64,000 nt of DNA from Miltoncostaea sp963771025 (GTDB lineage Bacteria; Actinomycetota; Thermoleophilia; Miltoncostaeales; Miltoncostaeaceae): the NCBI GenBank assembly GCA_963771025.1, contig CAVYRL010000005.1, positions 349,708 to 413,707 of the forward strand, written 5' to 3'. Under the pieces are notes generated by a model. It saw only the letters and a program-made list of their open reading frames with translations. It made no database searches and had not been told where the DNA came from. The position numbers and the translations under genes were made by a program. Shown in pieces: positions 48,702-56,623 of the stretch. The stretch's first letter is position 1. Every line of letters begins with the position of its first letter.

Positions 48702-50590
48702 GCTTCGAGCCCGGAGAGCTGATCGGCGACCGATACGAGCTCGGTCGCCAGCTCGGGAGTGGCGGCATGGCCCGGGTCTACCTCGGCCACGACCGCCTGC
48801 TCGACCGCCAGGTGGCGATCAAGGTGCTCTCGGAGCCGTATGCGTCCGACCCGCAGTTCGTGGAGCGGTTCCGGCGTGAGGCCTCCCACGCGGCCGGCCT
48901 CAACCATCCCAACATCGTGGCCGTCTACGACCGCGGCGAGGCCGACGGCAGCTACTACATCGTCATGGAGTACCTGGCCGGGCCCGACCTCAAGCAGGTC
49001 ATCCGCAGCCGGGCTCCGCTGCCGCCGCTCGAGGCGATCGACGACGCCCAGCAGATCCTGGCGGCGCTCGGGGCCGCCCACCGCCGCGACGTCATCCACC
49101 GCGACGTCAAGCCGCAGAACGTCCTGGTGGCCGAGGACGGGCACCTCAAGGTCACCGACTTCGGCATCGCCCGGGCGGGCGCGGAGACCGACATGACCGA
49201 GGCCGGCTCGGTGATCGGCACGGCCCAGTACCTCTCGCCCGAGCAGGCGCGCGGCGACGAGGTGACCGCCGCCAGCGACTGCTACGCCGTCGGGATCGTC
49301 CTCTACGAGATGCTCACCGGGCGGGTGCCCTTCGACGGGGGCCCACCGGTGGCCGTCGCCATGAAGCAGATCAGCGACGAGCCGGTCTCGCCCCGCATCG
49401 TCGAGCCCAGCGTCCCCCGGGAACTCGAGGCGGTGGTGCTCCGCTCGCTGGCCAAGCGCCCCTCCGAGCGGTACCGCACCTCCGCGGAGATGAGCCGCGC
49501 GCTCGCCGAGGCGCGCGCCGCGATCGACGGATCGGGCGGCCCCACGCGCCTCATGCCCGTCGGCCCCGCCGGGGTCACCACCGGCCAGATGACCGCCGCG
49601 ACCCGGGTCGCCGGGCCACCGCCGGCCGAGCCGCCCCGCGGAGGCCGCCGGCGCCTGTGGGCCATCCTCGGCGCCATCCTCCTGCTGCTGATCGCCGGCG
49701 GCGTGGCATTCGCGCTGCTGACCTCCGGCGGCGGCGCGAAGCAGGTCACGGTGCCCGACGTCGCGGGTCAGCCCGTCGCGCAGGCGCAGGACGCCCTCAC
49801 CAACGCGAAGTTCGAGGTGCAGCTACAGACGGTCACCGACGCGACCGTGGACCAGGGCCTGGCGATCGGGACCGATCCGCCGGGCGGCACGAGCGCCGAC
49901 CAGGGCTCGACCGTCGTGCTGCGCGTGTCCGGCGGGCCGGGCCAATCGACGGTGCCCGACGTCACCGGCAAGACCGAGGACCAGGCGACGACGGCCCTGA
50001 AGCGCGCGGACTTCAAGGTGGATTCCACGACGAAGGCGAGCTCGGACGTCGGGAAGGGCCTCGTCATCTCCCAGGACCCCGCCGGCGGTGCCACGGCCGA
50101 CAAGGGCAGCACCGTCACGATCACCGTCTCCAGCGGGCCCGGTCAGGTCACGGTCCCCGACGTCAGCGGGCAGTCGCAGTCGTCCGCCGAGCAGGCGATC
50201 CGCGACGCGGGCCTGGTGCCCTCCGCCAGCACCAGTTCCAGCGCGAACGACGCCCCCGGGACGGTGATCTCCCAGGATCCCGGTTCGGGCGCCAAGGCCG
50301 ACCGCGGCAGCACGGTCAAGATCGTGATCGCCACGGCCCCGGCCAACGTCACCGTGCCGGACGTCGTGGGCAATACGGCGAGCGACGCCCGCTTCAAGCT
50401 CGAGAACGCCGGCTTCCGCGTGACCAGCGACACTGCCGACTCCAGCGCGCCCGCCGGCAACGTGATCGATCAGAACCCGGCGGCGGGCACGTCGGTGGCT
50501 CCCGGCCAGCGGATCGTGATCACGGTCAGCAACGGACCCTCCAGCACGCCGACGGTGCCCGCTCCGCCGCCGACGCAGACGACCCCGTGA
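48698..50590 (+). CDS. pknB: PASTA-domain Ser/Thr kinase (PknB-like)
   Basis: A 630-residue kinase that senses muropeptides or lipid II. The kinase domain (about 12-275) has GSGGMARVY, Lys42, catalytic HRDVKPQN with Asp136 and DFGIARAG. One membrane helix lies at about 322-345, followed by four PASTA repeats each beginning with TVPDV (about 350-615), and a Pro/Thr tail. It regulates cell-wall synthesis by phosphorylating FHA and other proteins. No separate pknA is present next to it. The stop overlaps the ddl start by 4 nt. Confidence 0.95.
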   Translation: MSFEPGELIGDRYELGRQLGSGGMARVYLGHDRLLDRQVAIKVLSEPYASDPQFVERFRREASHAAGLNHPNIVAVYDRGEADGSYYIVMEYLAGPDLKQVIRSRAPLPPLEAIDDAQQILAALGAAHRRDVIHRDVKPQNVLVAEDGHLKVTDFGIARAGAETDMTEAGSVIGTAQYLSPEQARGDEVTAASDCYAVGIVLYEMLTGRVPFDGGPPVAVAMKQISDEPVSPRIVEPSVPRELEAVVLRSLAKRPSERYRTSAEMSRALAEARAAIDGSGGPTRLMPVGPAGVTTGQMTAATRVAGPPPAEPPRGGRRRLWAILGAILLLLIAGGVAFALLTSGGGAKQVTVPDVAGQPVAQAQDALTNAKFEVQLQTVTDATVDQGLAIGTDPPGGTSADQGSTVVLRVSGGPGQSTVPDVTGKTEDQATTALKRADFKVDSTTKASSDVGKGLVISQDPAGGATADKGSTVTITVSSGPGQVTVPDVSGQSQSSAEQAIRDAGLVPSASTSSSANDAPGTVISQDPGSGAKADRGSTVKIVIATAPANVTVPDVVGNTASDARFKLENAGFRVTSDTADSSAPAGNVIDQNPAAGTSVAPGQRIVITVSNGPSSTPTVPAPPPTQTTP

Positions 50591-51621
50591 GCGCGCGCGT
50601 GGCCGTCCTGATGGGCGGTCGCAGCAGCGAGCACGACGTCTCCCTGGCGTCCGCCGCCGCGGTCATCGCCGCGCTCGACCCGGACCGCTACGAGGTGATC
50701 CCCGTCCTGATCTCCCTGGACGGCGTCTGGAGCGTCGATGGCGAGAGCGTCGCCATCGTCCCCGGACCCGCGGGCGCCCCCCAGATCGTGTCCCTGGCGG
50801 GAGAGGCGGCCCCTCGGTCCGTGGACGTCGCGTTCCCGGTACTGCACGGCCCCCACGGCGAGGACGGCACCGTCCAGGGGCTGCTCGAGACGGCGGGCGT
50901 CCCGTACGTGGGCGCCGGCGTGGCCGCGTCGGCCGTCGCGATGGACAAGGCGCTGTTCAAGGTCTTCCTCGCGCAGGCCGGCATCCCGACCCCCGAGCAT
51001 GCCGTGGTGACGAGGGCCGAGTGGGAGGCCGCTCCCGAGGCGGTTGCGGTGCGCGTCGCGGATCTCGTGGGCTATCCGGCCTTCTCCAAGCCGGCGCGGC
51101 TCGGCTCGAGCGTCGGCATCAGCCCCGTGCCCGGCCCCGCCGCCCTGGCCGGGGCTCTCGAACTGGCGTTTCTGCACGACGGCAAGGCGCTCGTCGAGCG
51201 CGCCATCACCGGGCGCGAGGTGGAGGTCGGCGTTCTCGACGGGCCCGTCCCCCTCGCGTCGCCGGTCGGCGAGATCACCTTCGAGGGTGACTGGTACGAC
51301 TACGAGACCAAGTACCGCCCGGGCCGCTCCCAGGTGCACGTGCCCGCCGACCTGCCTCAGGCCGTTTCGGACCGGGCGCGCGAACTCGCGCTGCGCGCCT
51401 TCGCCGCGGTCGACTGCGCCGGGCTCGCGCGCATCGACTTCTTCGTGACGCCCGAGGGCGACGTGCTGCTCTCGGAGCTCAACACCATGCCCGGCTTCAC
51501 GCCCACCAGCGTCTACGCCCGCCTGATGGAGGCGGCCGGCGTCGCGTATCCCGACCTGGTCTCCCGCCTCATCGACCTGGGCATCGCCCGGGCCGTCGAG
51601 GCGCGCCGCTACCGCTGCTGA
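50587..51621 (+). CDS. ddl: D-alanine-D-alanine ligase
   Basis: A 344-residue ATP-grasp ligase that makes the D-Ala-D-Ala dipeptide of peptidoglycan. MGGRSSEHDVSLASA is the N-terminal signature, followed by HGPHGEDGTVQGLLE, the KPARLGSSVGIS loop and the C-terminal Mg-ATP site LLSELNTMPGFTPTS. The substrate-binding Tyr and Lys region matches D-Ala specificity rather than D-Ser or D-Lac in layout. Its coupling to the PASTA kinase by a GTGA overlap links precursor supply to the signalling cluster. Confidence 0.94.
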   Translation: MSARVAVLMGGRSSEHDVSLASAAAVIAALDPDRYEVIPVLISLDGVWSVDGESVAIVPGPAGAPQIVSLAGEAAPRSVDVAFPVLHGPHGEDGTVQGLLETAGVPYVGAGVAASAVAMDKALFKVFLAQAGIPTPEHAVVTRAEWEAAPEAVAVRVADLVGYPAFSKPARLGSSVGISPVPGPAALAGALELAFLHDGKALVERAITGREVEVGVLDGPVPLASPVGEITFEGDWYDYETKYRPGRSQVHVPADLPQAVSDRARELALRAFAAVDCAGLARIDFFVTPEGDVLLSELNTMPGFTPTSVYARLMEAAGVAYPDLVSRLIDLGIARAVEARRYRC

Positions 51622-51632
51622 GCGACTCGGCC

Positions 51633-52271
51633 GTGACGCGCGTCGGGGTCGTGGCCGATTCCCACGTCGGCGAGTTCCTGGACGTGATCCCGGAGGCAGC
51701 CCTGGAGGCGCTTGAGGGATGCGACCTGATCCTCCATGCGGGCGACCTCAGCGTGCCCTCGGTGCTCGACGATCTCGGTCGCATCGCCCCGGTGGTGGCC
51801 GTGCGCGGCGATCACGACCGGCTGGACGGTCTCGCCCTGCCGGAGACGGCCGTCGTCGCGATCGCCCGCCGGCGCATCGGCCTCGTCCACGGGCATCGGA
51901 CCTGGGCGATCGACGCCTCGATCGTGGCCGCGTCCGTGCTGGCCGGCCGGCCGCTGCCCTACCGCGCCGGCCTGAGCCGTGCGCTGGCGCGCCGCATGGG
52001 GCCGGTGGACGCGATCGTCTTCGGCCACTGGCACGAGCCGGTCTCGGCGCGGATCAACGGGACGCTTCTCTTCTCCCCGGGCGCCCTGTGCCCGTGGGGC
52101 AGCCTCGAGGGCGGAGTCGCGCCGCGCACCGGAGCCGTTGGCGCCGGCGATCGTGCCGTGCGGCGGTTCCGCCACCAACTCGGGCGGGAGGCGATGCGCC
52201 CGCACGTCGGATTCCTCGACATCGACGCCACCGGGATCCACCCCTCCATCGTCGCGGTGGGTGCTCGCTAG
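51633..52271 (+). CDS. YfcE/MJ0936-type metallophosphoesterase
   Basis: A 212-residue calcineurin-like phosphoesterase. The metal-binding motifs are VVADSHVG near the start, LHAGDLS, VRGDHDR, GLVHGH and VFGHWHEP, a complete set. It likely hydrolyses a phosphodiester of unknown identity; YfcE-type enzymes are single-domain and cytosolic. It follows ddl by 11 nt. The GTG is preceded by no strong ribosome site. Its TAG stop overlaps the next GTG by one base. Confidence 0.85.
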   Translation: MTRVGVVADSHVGEFLDVIPEAALEALEGCDLILHAGDLSVPSVLDDLGRIAPVVAVRGDHDRLDGLALPETAVVAIARRRIGLVHGHRTWAIDASIVAASVLAGRPLPYRAGLSRALARRMGPVDAIVFGHWHEPVSARINGTLLFSPGALCPWGSLEGGVAPRTGAVGAGDRAVRRFRHQLGREAMRPHVGFLDIDATGIHPSIVAVGAR

Positions 52272-52990
52272 TGTCAGCGCCGACGCCCGACGCCGGCTTT
52301 CGTCGCGCGATCTCGACCATCCGCGGCGGTCTCGCGCTGGGCGCGGTGGCCGCCATCCTGCTGGCAATCGCACCGGCCCTCGACCTCGTCGAGGGTATGG
52401 CCGCCGTCCCCGGGCGCGGGAACTACGTCGCCCAGGTCGGGGCCTCGCTGTCGCTCGTCGGCTTGGCGATGCTCTTCGTGGTCCTCGCGGCCATCGCCCT
52501 GCGCCTGCTGTGGCTCCACCTCGTCGCGCTGGTGGTGACCACCGGAGTCGCGCTCACGGCCAGCCTCCTCGTGATCAGCGCGCGAATCTCCGACAACATC
52601 GCCGGCGACGCGGACGTGTCCCTGCGCGGAGGCGGCTGGCTGCTGGTCACCTCCTTCTGGATCGCGCTGGCCGGGGTCACCGTGACGCTCGTCGGCATCC
52701 GCATGGTCGCCACGGGCGGGCCGGTCCCCTCGATGGCGCGCACCGGGCCGCAGCAGCGGGCCCGCACCGCTCCGACCGCCGCCATCTTCGGCCTGCTCGG
52801 CGTCGCCATCGTGGTCACCTCGGCGCTGGGGGCGGCCCTCGGGATACTGGCGCTCGGGGACATCCGGGCGTCTGCCGAGCGCCTCACCGGCCGGCCGATG
52901 GCGCTCACCGGAATCATCGCGGGGACGCTGGTGCTGTCGCTGCTCGCCGCCATCGGGGGCGTCGGAATGCTGGTGGCCTCCCCCGGGTGA
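52271..52990 (+). CDS. Five-pass membrane protein of unknown function
   Basis: A 239-residue protein with about five membrane segments at roughly 20-40, 55-75, 80-105, 120-145 and 180-205, plus a last segment near 215-237. No family motif is recognised. Its place at the end of the ddl-phosphoesterase run, with a one-base TAGTG overlap, suggests it is co-expressed with cell-envelope genes. The GTG start is set by that overlap. Confidence 0.65.
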   Translation: MSAPTPDAGFRRAISTIRGGLALGAVAAILLAIAPALDLVEGMAAVPGRGNYVAQVGASLSLVGLAMLFVVLAAIALRLLWLHLVALVVTTGVALTASLLVISARISDNIAGDADVSLRGGGWLLVTSFWIALAGVTVTLVGIRMVATGGPVPSMARTGPQQRARTAPTAAIFGLLGVAIVVTSALGAALGILALGDIRASAERLTGRPMALTGIIAGTLVLSLLAAIGGVGMLVASPG

Positions 52991-53063
52991 CCACCCAATG
53001 CGGCGGATTCGCCACCGCATGTAAGGGTTCCGTTCGCGACGAGCGACCCGTGGAGGCGCCGCT

Positions 53064-54179
53064 GTGAGCATGCCGCGGATGCGCACGACGACCCGCCCAC
53101 GCGCCGTCCTGGCCATCGCCCTCGGGCTGATCGCCACCGTCGCCGGCGGGAACGTCACGGCGCGGGCCGCCGATCCACCTCTGCTCTACCTGCCGGCCGG
53201 GTCCGCGGTGACGATGGACGCCGGCCTCGGCGGGGGCACCTTGCGCCAGGCTCCGGCCGCCCCGGACCCCCGATGGACCCGCGGGCGCACCGTGGGCAAG
53301 GTCCGCGCAGCCGAGATCGAGGGCCGGGGCGTCGCGCGCATCGCCGCGGTCCTGCGGGCCGGCTGGAGGCGCGACGGCGCCGACGGCCTGGTGGCCATCG
53401 ACGAGATCACCCCCTCCCGGTGGACGCCGGCCGGGTCGGCCGCGCTGGCCCGCGCCCTCGACCGGCTGGGCTCTGACGCGAATCGCGTCATGTTCTATGC
53501 GGCGCCGTCGCTGGTCGAGCAGGTCGGACGCGCCGATCCACGTCGCGCCCTCCCCGCGCGGCTCGCGGCGATCGTGGACGCCGTCAGCCGGGGGCGGGCG
53601 ACCTACCTGGCCACCTACCGGGGCGACGGCACCCCGTTCCCGGCGCGCGAGATGGCGACGCACCCCACGCGCTGGGCCATGCGCTGGCCAGCCGGACGCG
53701 GCGAGCTGCGCGTGATGCTCGGGCCCGACGCGGGCGCCGGGCAGGCCGCGCTGTGGGCGCGCCTGCGCGCGACCGCGGCGGGGCGCGCCCTGCTTGCGCG
53801 TGGGCCGGCGGCCTACGGGCTCCCCACGCCGTCGGCGGCGCGCGGCTGGCTCGCCCAGTACCGCGCCTTCCGGGCCGCGCCGACGGTGTCGGCCACGGGG
53901 GCCGACTACGCCGTGCCGCGGCCCGGCGGGCTCACGCTGGCCGCGGCCGGCAACCGGCGGGTGCGGATCACCATCGCCCGTTCCGGGCGCGCCGTGGTGA
54001 CCATGACGCCCCGCGCCGGCGGAAAGGTGCGCGCCATCCGCAAGCTCAACGGCCCCGCCCGCGCCGTGCTCGTACGGCTGCCGGCCGACAGTCGTCCCGG
54101 CGTGTACCGCATCCGGGCCGTGCTGATCGGCGACGGTCTGCGCGACCGCGCCAGCCTGGGCGTCCGGGTGCGTTCGTAG
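53064..54179 (+). CDS. Secreted protein of unknown function
   Basis: A 371-residue exported protein. The signal peptide (about 1-36) ends near ARAADP. The mature part has LVAIDEITPSRW, VMFYAAPSLV and YLATYRGDG in a region that could be a hydrolase- or sugar-binding-like fold (about 40-270), followed by a C-terminal beta-rich domain (about 275-370, with VRITIARSGR). I cannot assign a family. The GTG start follows a TGGAGG ribosome site; ATG 53070 is the alternative two codons later. Confidence 0.68.
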   Translation: MSMPRMRTTTRPRAVLAIALGLIATVAGGNVTARAADPPLLYLPAGSAVTMDAGLGGGTLRQAPAAPDPRWTRGRTVGKVRAAEIEGRGVARIAAVLRAGWRRDGADGLVAIDEITPSRWTPAGSAALARALDRLGSDANRVMFYAAPSLVEQVGRADPRRALPARLAAIVDAVSRGRATYLATYRGDGTPFPAREMATHPTRWAMRWPAGRGELRVMLGPDAGAGQAALWARLRATAAGRALLARGPAAYGLPTPSAARGWLAQYRAFRAAPTVSATGADYAVPRPGGLTLAAAGNRRVRITIARSGRAVVTMTPRAGGKVRAIRKLNGPARAVLVRLPADSRPGVYRIRAVLIGDGLRDRASLGVRVRS

Positions 54180-54182
54180 GAT
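54177..54182 (+). promoter_or_regulatory. Candidate -10 box (TAGGAT) for the PPOX-fold gene
   Basis: TAGGAT lies 7 nt before the GTG at 54190 and its first three bases are the stop codon of the preceding gene. No ribosome site is present, so a leaderless transcript is likely. Confidence 0.45.
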
Positions 54183-54189
54183 CACCCGC

Positions 54190-54657
54190 GTGGCCGGTTG
54201 GGGGCAGATCGAGGGCGAGGCGCCCGCGCTCGCGGGCCGTGCCCGGGAGCTCCTCGACGCCCATGTGCACAAGACGCTCGCCACGACCCGTCGCGACGGG
54301 TCGCCCCGCATCAGCGGCAGCGAGATCATCTTCGCCGAGGGCGAGATCTGGTTCGGCAGCATGTGGCGGTCGATGAAAGCCCTCGACCTGCTGCGCGACC
54401 CGCGTTTCGCGATGCACAGCGGCTCGACGGATCCGCCGGACTGGCCGGGCGACGCCACGTTCGCGGGCCGCGCGGTGGAGGTCACCGACCGCGATGTGAT
54501 CGACCGGGTCGTCACGCACGCGCCGCCCGGTCCCCTGCACCTGTTCCGCGCCGACATCACCGAGGTCCTGGTGGTCGCCCTCGGCGAGCCGGCCGACCAC
54601 CTGGTCATCGAATCGTGGCGCCCCGGTCGCGGGGTGCGGCGCATCGAGCGCCGCTAG
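54190..54657 (+). CDS. Pyridoxamine 5'-phosphate oxidase-fold protein
   Basis: A 155-residue split-barrel flavin-binding-type protein. The opening LLDAHVHKTLATTRRDGSPRISGSEIIF and later EIWFGSMWRSMKALDL fit the PPOX family, which uses FMN or F420 on diverse substrates or binds heme. The C-terminal DITEVLVVALGEP is also typical. The actual cofactor is not evident. The GTG start lies 7 nt after TAGGAT. It ends 8 nt before the convergent recombinase gene. Confidence 0.82.
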   Translation: MAGWGQIEGEAPALAGRARELLDAHVHKTLATTRRDGSPRISGSEIIFAEGEIWFGSMWRSMKALDLLRDPRFAMHSGSTDPPDWPGDATFAGRAVEVTDRDVIDRVVTHAPPGPLHLFRADITEVLVVALGEPADHLVIESWRPGRGVRRIERR

Positions 54658-54664
54658 CTCGTCG

Positions 54665-55690
54665 TCACGATCTCCGGGCGCGCGGGTGCGCGCGGTCGAA
54701 GTCCTCGCGCAGGTGGGCGACGGTCACGTGGGTGTAGATCTGGGTCGTCACCGGCGACGCGTGGCCCAGATGGGCCTGTACGTAGCGGATGTCCACGCCG
54801 GACTGGATCAGGTGGGTGCCGCACGAATGCCGCAGGGCGTGCGGAAACACCCGCTCGCCGCCGTCGCGCAGACCCGCCCGGTCGGCGACGTCGGTGACGA
54901 TGCGCCACACCGCGGCCCGTCCCAGCCGCCGGCCGCGCGCGCTCAAGAACACGGCGTCGGCGTCGCGCCGCCGCACCTGGTCGGCGCGCGGCGACCGGTC
55001 GCGGGCGCGCAGCTCCGGCCTCCCGGTGCGCAGGTAGGCGTTCATCGAGGCCAGCGCCTCCCGGGGGATCGCGACGGCGCGCCGCCGGCCGCCCTTGCCC
55101 ACCACCATCAGGAACGGATCCTCGGGATCGTCCAGGTGACAGGCCGACAGGTCCAGCTCCGCCGCCTCGCTCGCGCGCAGTCCACAGCCGTAGAGCACCT
55201 CGATCAGCGCGCCGGTGCGGGCGCCGAGCGGCCCCGGCGCCGCAGCGACCTCGCACATCCGTCGCACGGCGGCGGGCGACAGCGACACCGCCTCGCGGCC
55301 GATCATCTCCTGGCCGCCCTCGCCGGACGCTGCCGGCGGCCGCAGGTCCAGGACCGGGTTCTCGAGCTCCATCGCACGCGACCACCAGCGGCAGAACGCC
55401 CGCGCCGCCGCCACGCGGCGCCGGCGGGTCGACAGCCGGCCGGGAAGCCCGTCGCGCCAGGTCTGCCACCACGCCAGGGGCAGCGCGGCCAGCTCGACCG
55501 CGGCGGCCCGAGCGAGCGGGTCGTCCTCCACCCCGAACACCCGCGAGACGTCGGCGTCGGGGGCCGACGCGTCGAGCGCTTCGGCCAGGGCGGCAAGGTC
55601 CTGCGCGTACGCCGCCCGGGTGTTGGGGTTCTCGCGGGTCGCGAGGAACGCCGCGGCCAGGCGCGCGAACCCGTCGGGGTCGACCTTCAT
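54665..55690 (-). CDS. Tyrosine recombinase (XerD-like)
   Basis: A 341-residue tyrosine recombinase. The N-terminal SAM-like core-binding domain spans about 1-130. The catalytic domain has Arg in YGCGLRASEAAEL, Lys in VGKGGRRR, HALRHSCGTHLI, LGHASPVTTQIYTHV with the nucleophilic Tyr, so the R-K-H-R-H-Y set is complete. It probably resolves chromosome dimers together with the upstream paralogue. The ATG overlaps the stop of that gene by 4 nt. A phage integrase is less likely since no phage gene is near. Confidence 0.9.
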   Translation of the reverse strand: MKVDPDGFARLAAAFLATRENPNTRAAYAQDLAALAEALDASAPDADVSRVFGVEDDPLARAAAVELAALPLAWWQTWRDGLPGRLSTRRRRVAAARAFCRWWSRAMELENPVLDLRPPAASGEGGQEMIGREAVSLSPAAVRRMCEVAAAPGPLGARTGALIEVLYGCGLRASEAAELDLSACHLDDPEDPFLMVVGKGGRRRAVAIPREALASMNAYLRTGRPELRARDRSPRADQVRRRDADAVFLSARGRRLGRAAVWRIVTDVADRAGLRDGGERVFPHALRHSCGTHLIQSGVDIRYVQAHLGHASPVTTQIYTHVTVAHLREDFDRAHPRARRS

Positions 55691-56623
55691 CCGCGCGGGT
55701 GCCCGCGGCGCAGCGCGGCCTGCATCGCCTTGGTGGTCACCCCGGTGTAGCGCTGGGTGGTGGCCAGGCTCGCGTGGCCGAGCACCTCCTGCACGACGCG
55801 CAGGTGGGCACCGCCCTCGCCCCCGGGCCCCTCCAGCAGGTGGGTGCCGGCCGCGTGACGCAGCAGGTGCGGCCCGCCCGCCCGTCCCGCGGCGCGCAGC
55901 TCGCGGGCCACGATGCGGTACACGGTGGAGCCGTCGAGGGCACGCCCGGCGCGCGACAGGAACACCGGCGCGCGTACCGCAGGGGTGGGCGTCTTCGGGC
56001 TCACCAGGCGCGGCCGGCCCTCGCTCAGCCAGGTCTGCAGCGCCCCCACGGTCGGCTCGGTCATCGGCACGGTCCGTGCCTTGCCGCCCTTGCCCACCAC
56101 CCGCAGCGCCTCGTGTTCGAAGTCCAGCCCGGCCAGCACCAGGTCGCATGCCTCCTGGCGCCGCAGGCCGCTGCCGTACAGCACCTCCACGAGCGCGCGG
56201 TCGCGAAGGCGCAGTGACGTCGCGACGGCCGTCTCGCCCTCCACCGCGGGGCCGACGCCGTCCACCAGCGAGGCGGCGTCGGCCTGAGACAGGCGCGGTA
56301 TGGGTGGCGGCGTGGGCCGGGGCCGGTCGAACCAGGTCCGCGGGGGACCGGCCGGGCGGGTGGTACGGCGCCAGCCACTCGCGCAACGCGGTCACCGCCC
56401 GCGCGCGGCTCGCCGTGGACCAGCCCAGTCCGCGAAACGCCGCCTCGATCGCCGAGGCGCTGACGTCCCGGGGGCCATCCACACCGCGCTCCGAGAGCCA
56501 GCCCGCGACGCGCCGCGCGTCCTTCAGGTACGCGGACTGGGTGCGTGGCGACAGGCGGCGCCCGCGGCCTCCCTGCGCCGCCAGGCGCACGCGCAGATCC
56601 TCGAGGCTCTCATCCCAGGTCAC
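55687..56623 (-). pseudogene. Frameshifted tyrosine recombinase (XerC-like)
   Basis: The N-terminal core-binding domain starts at GTG 56623 (VTWDESLEDL) and the catalytic domain lies in another frame from about 56320 to the stop at 55687. Deleting one base of the CC at 56323-56324 (GG on the coding strand) joins them as VRPPRPT...RLSQADAASLVDG, a normal recombinase hinge. The catalytic part is complete: YGSGLRRQEA, KGGKART, LLRHAAGTHLL and LGHASLATTQRYTG. A one-base sequencing error, real mutation or programmed +1 shift are all possible. The start overlaps the kinase stop by one base. Confidence 0.85.

Noticed and set aside
54665..56623. Tandem tyrosine recombinases as phage or integron integrases
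   Set aside because: No phage, cassette or attachment sequence is near, and both are small Xer-type proteins next to a kinase gene, so a chromosomal Xer role is more likely.
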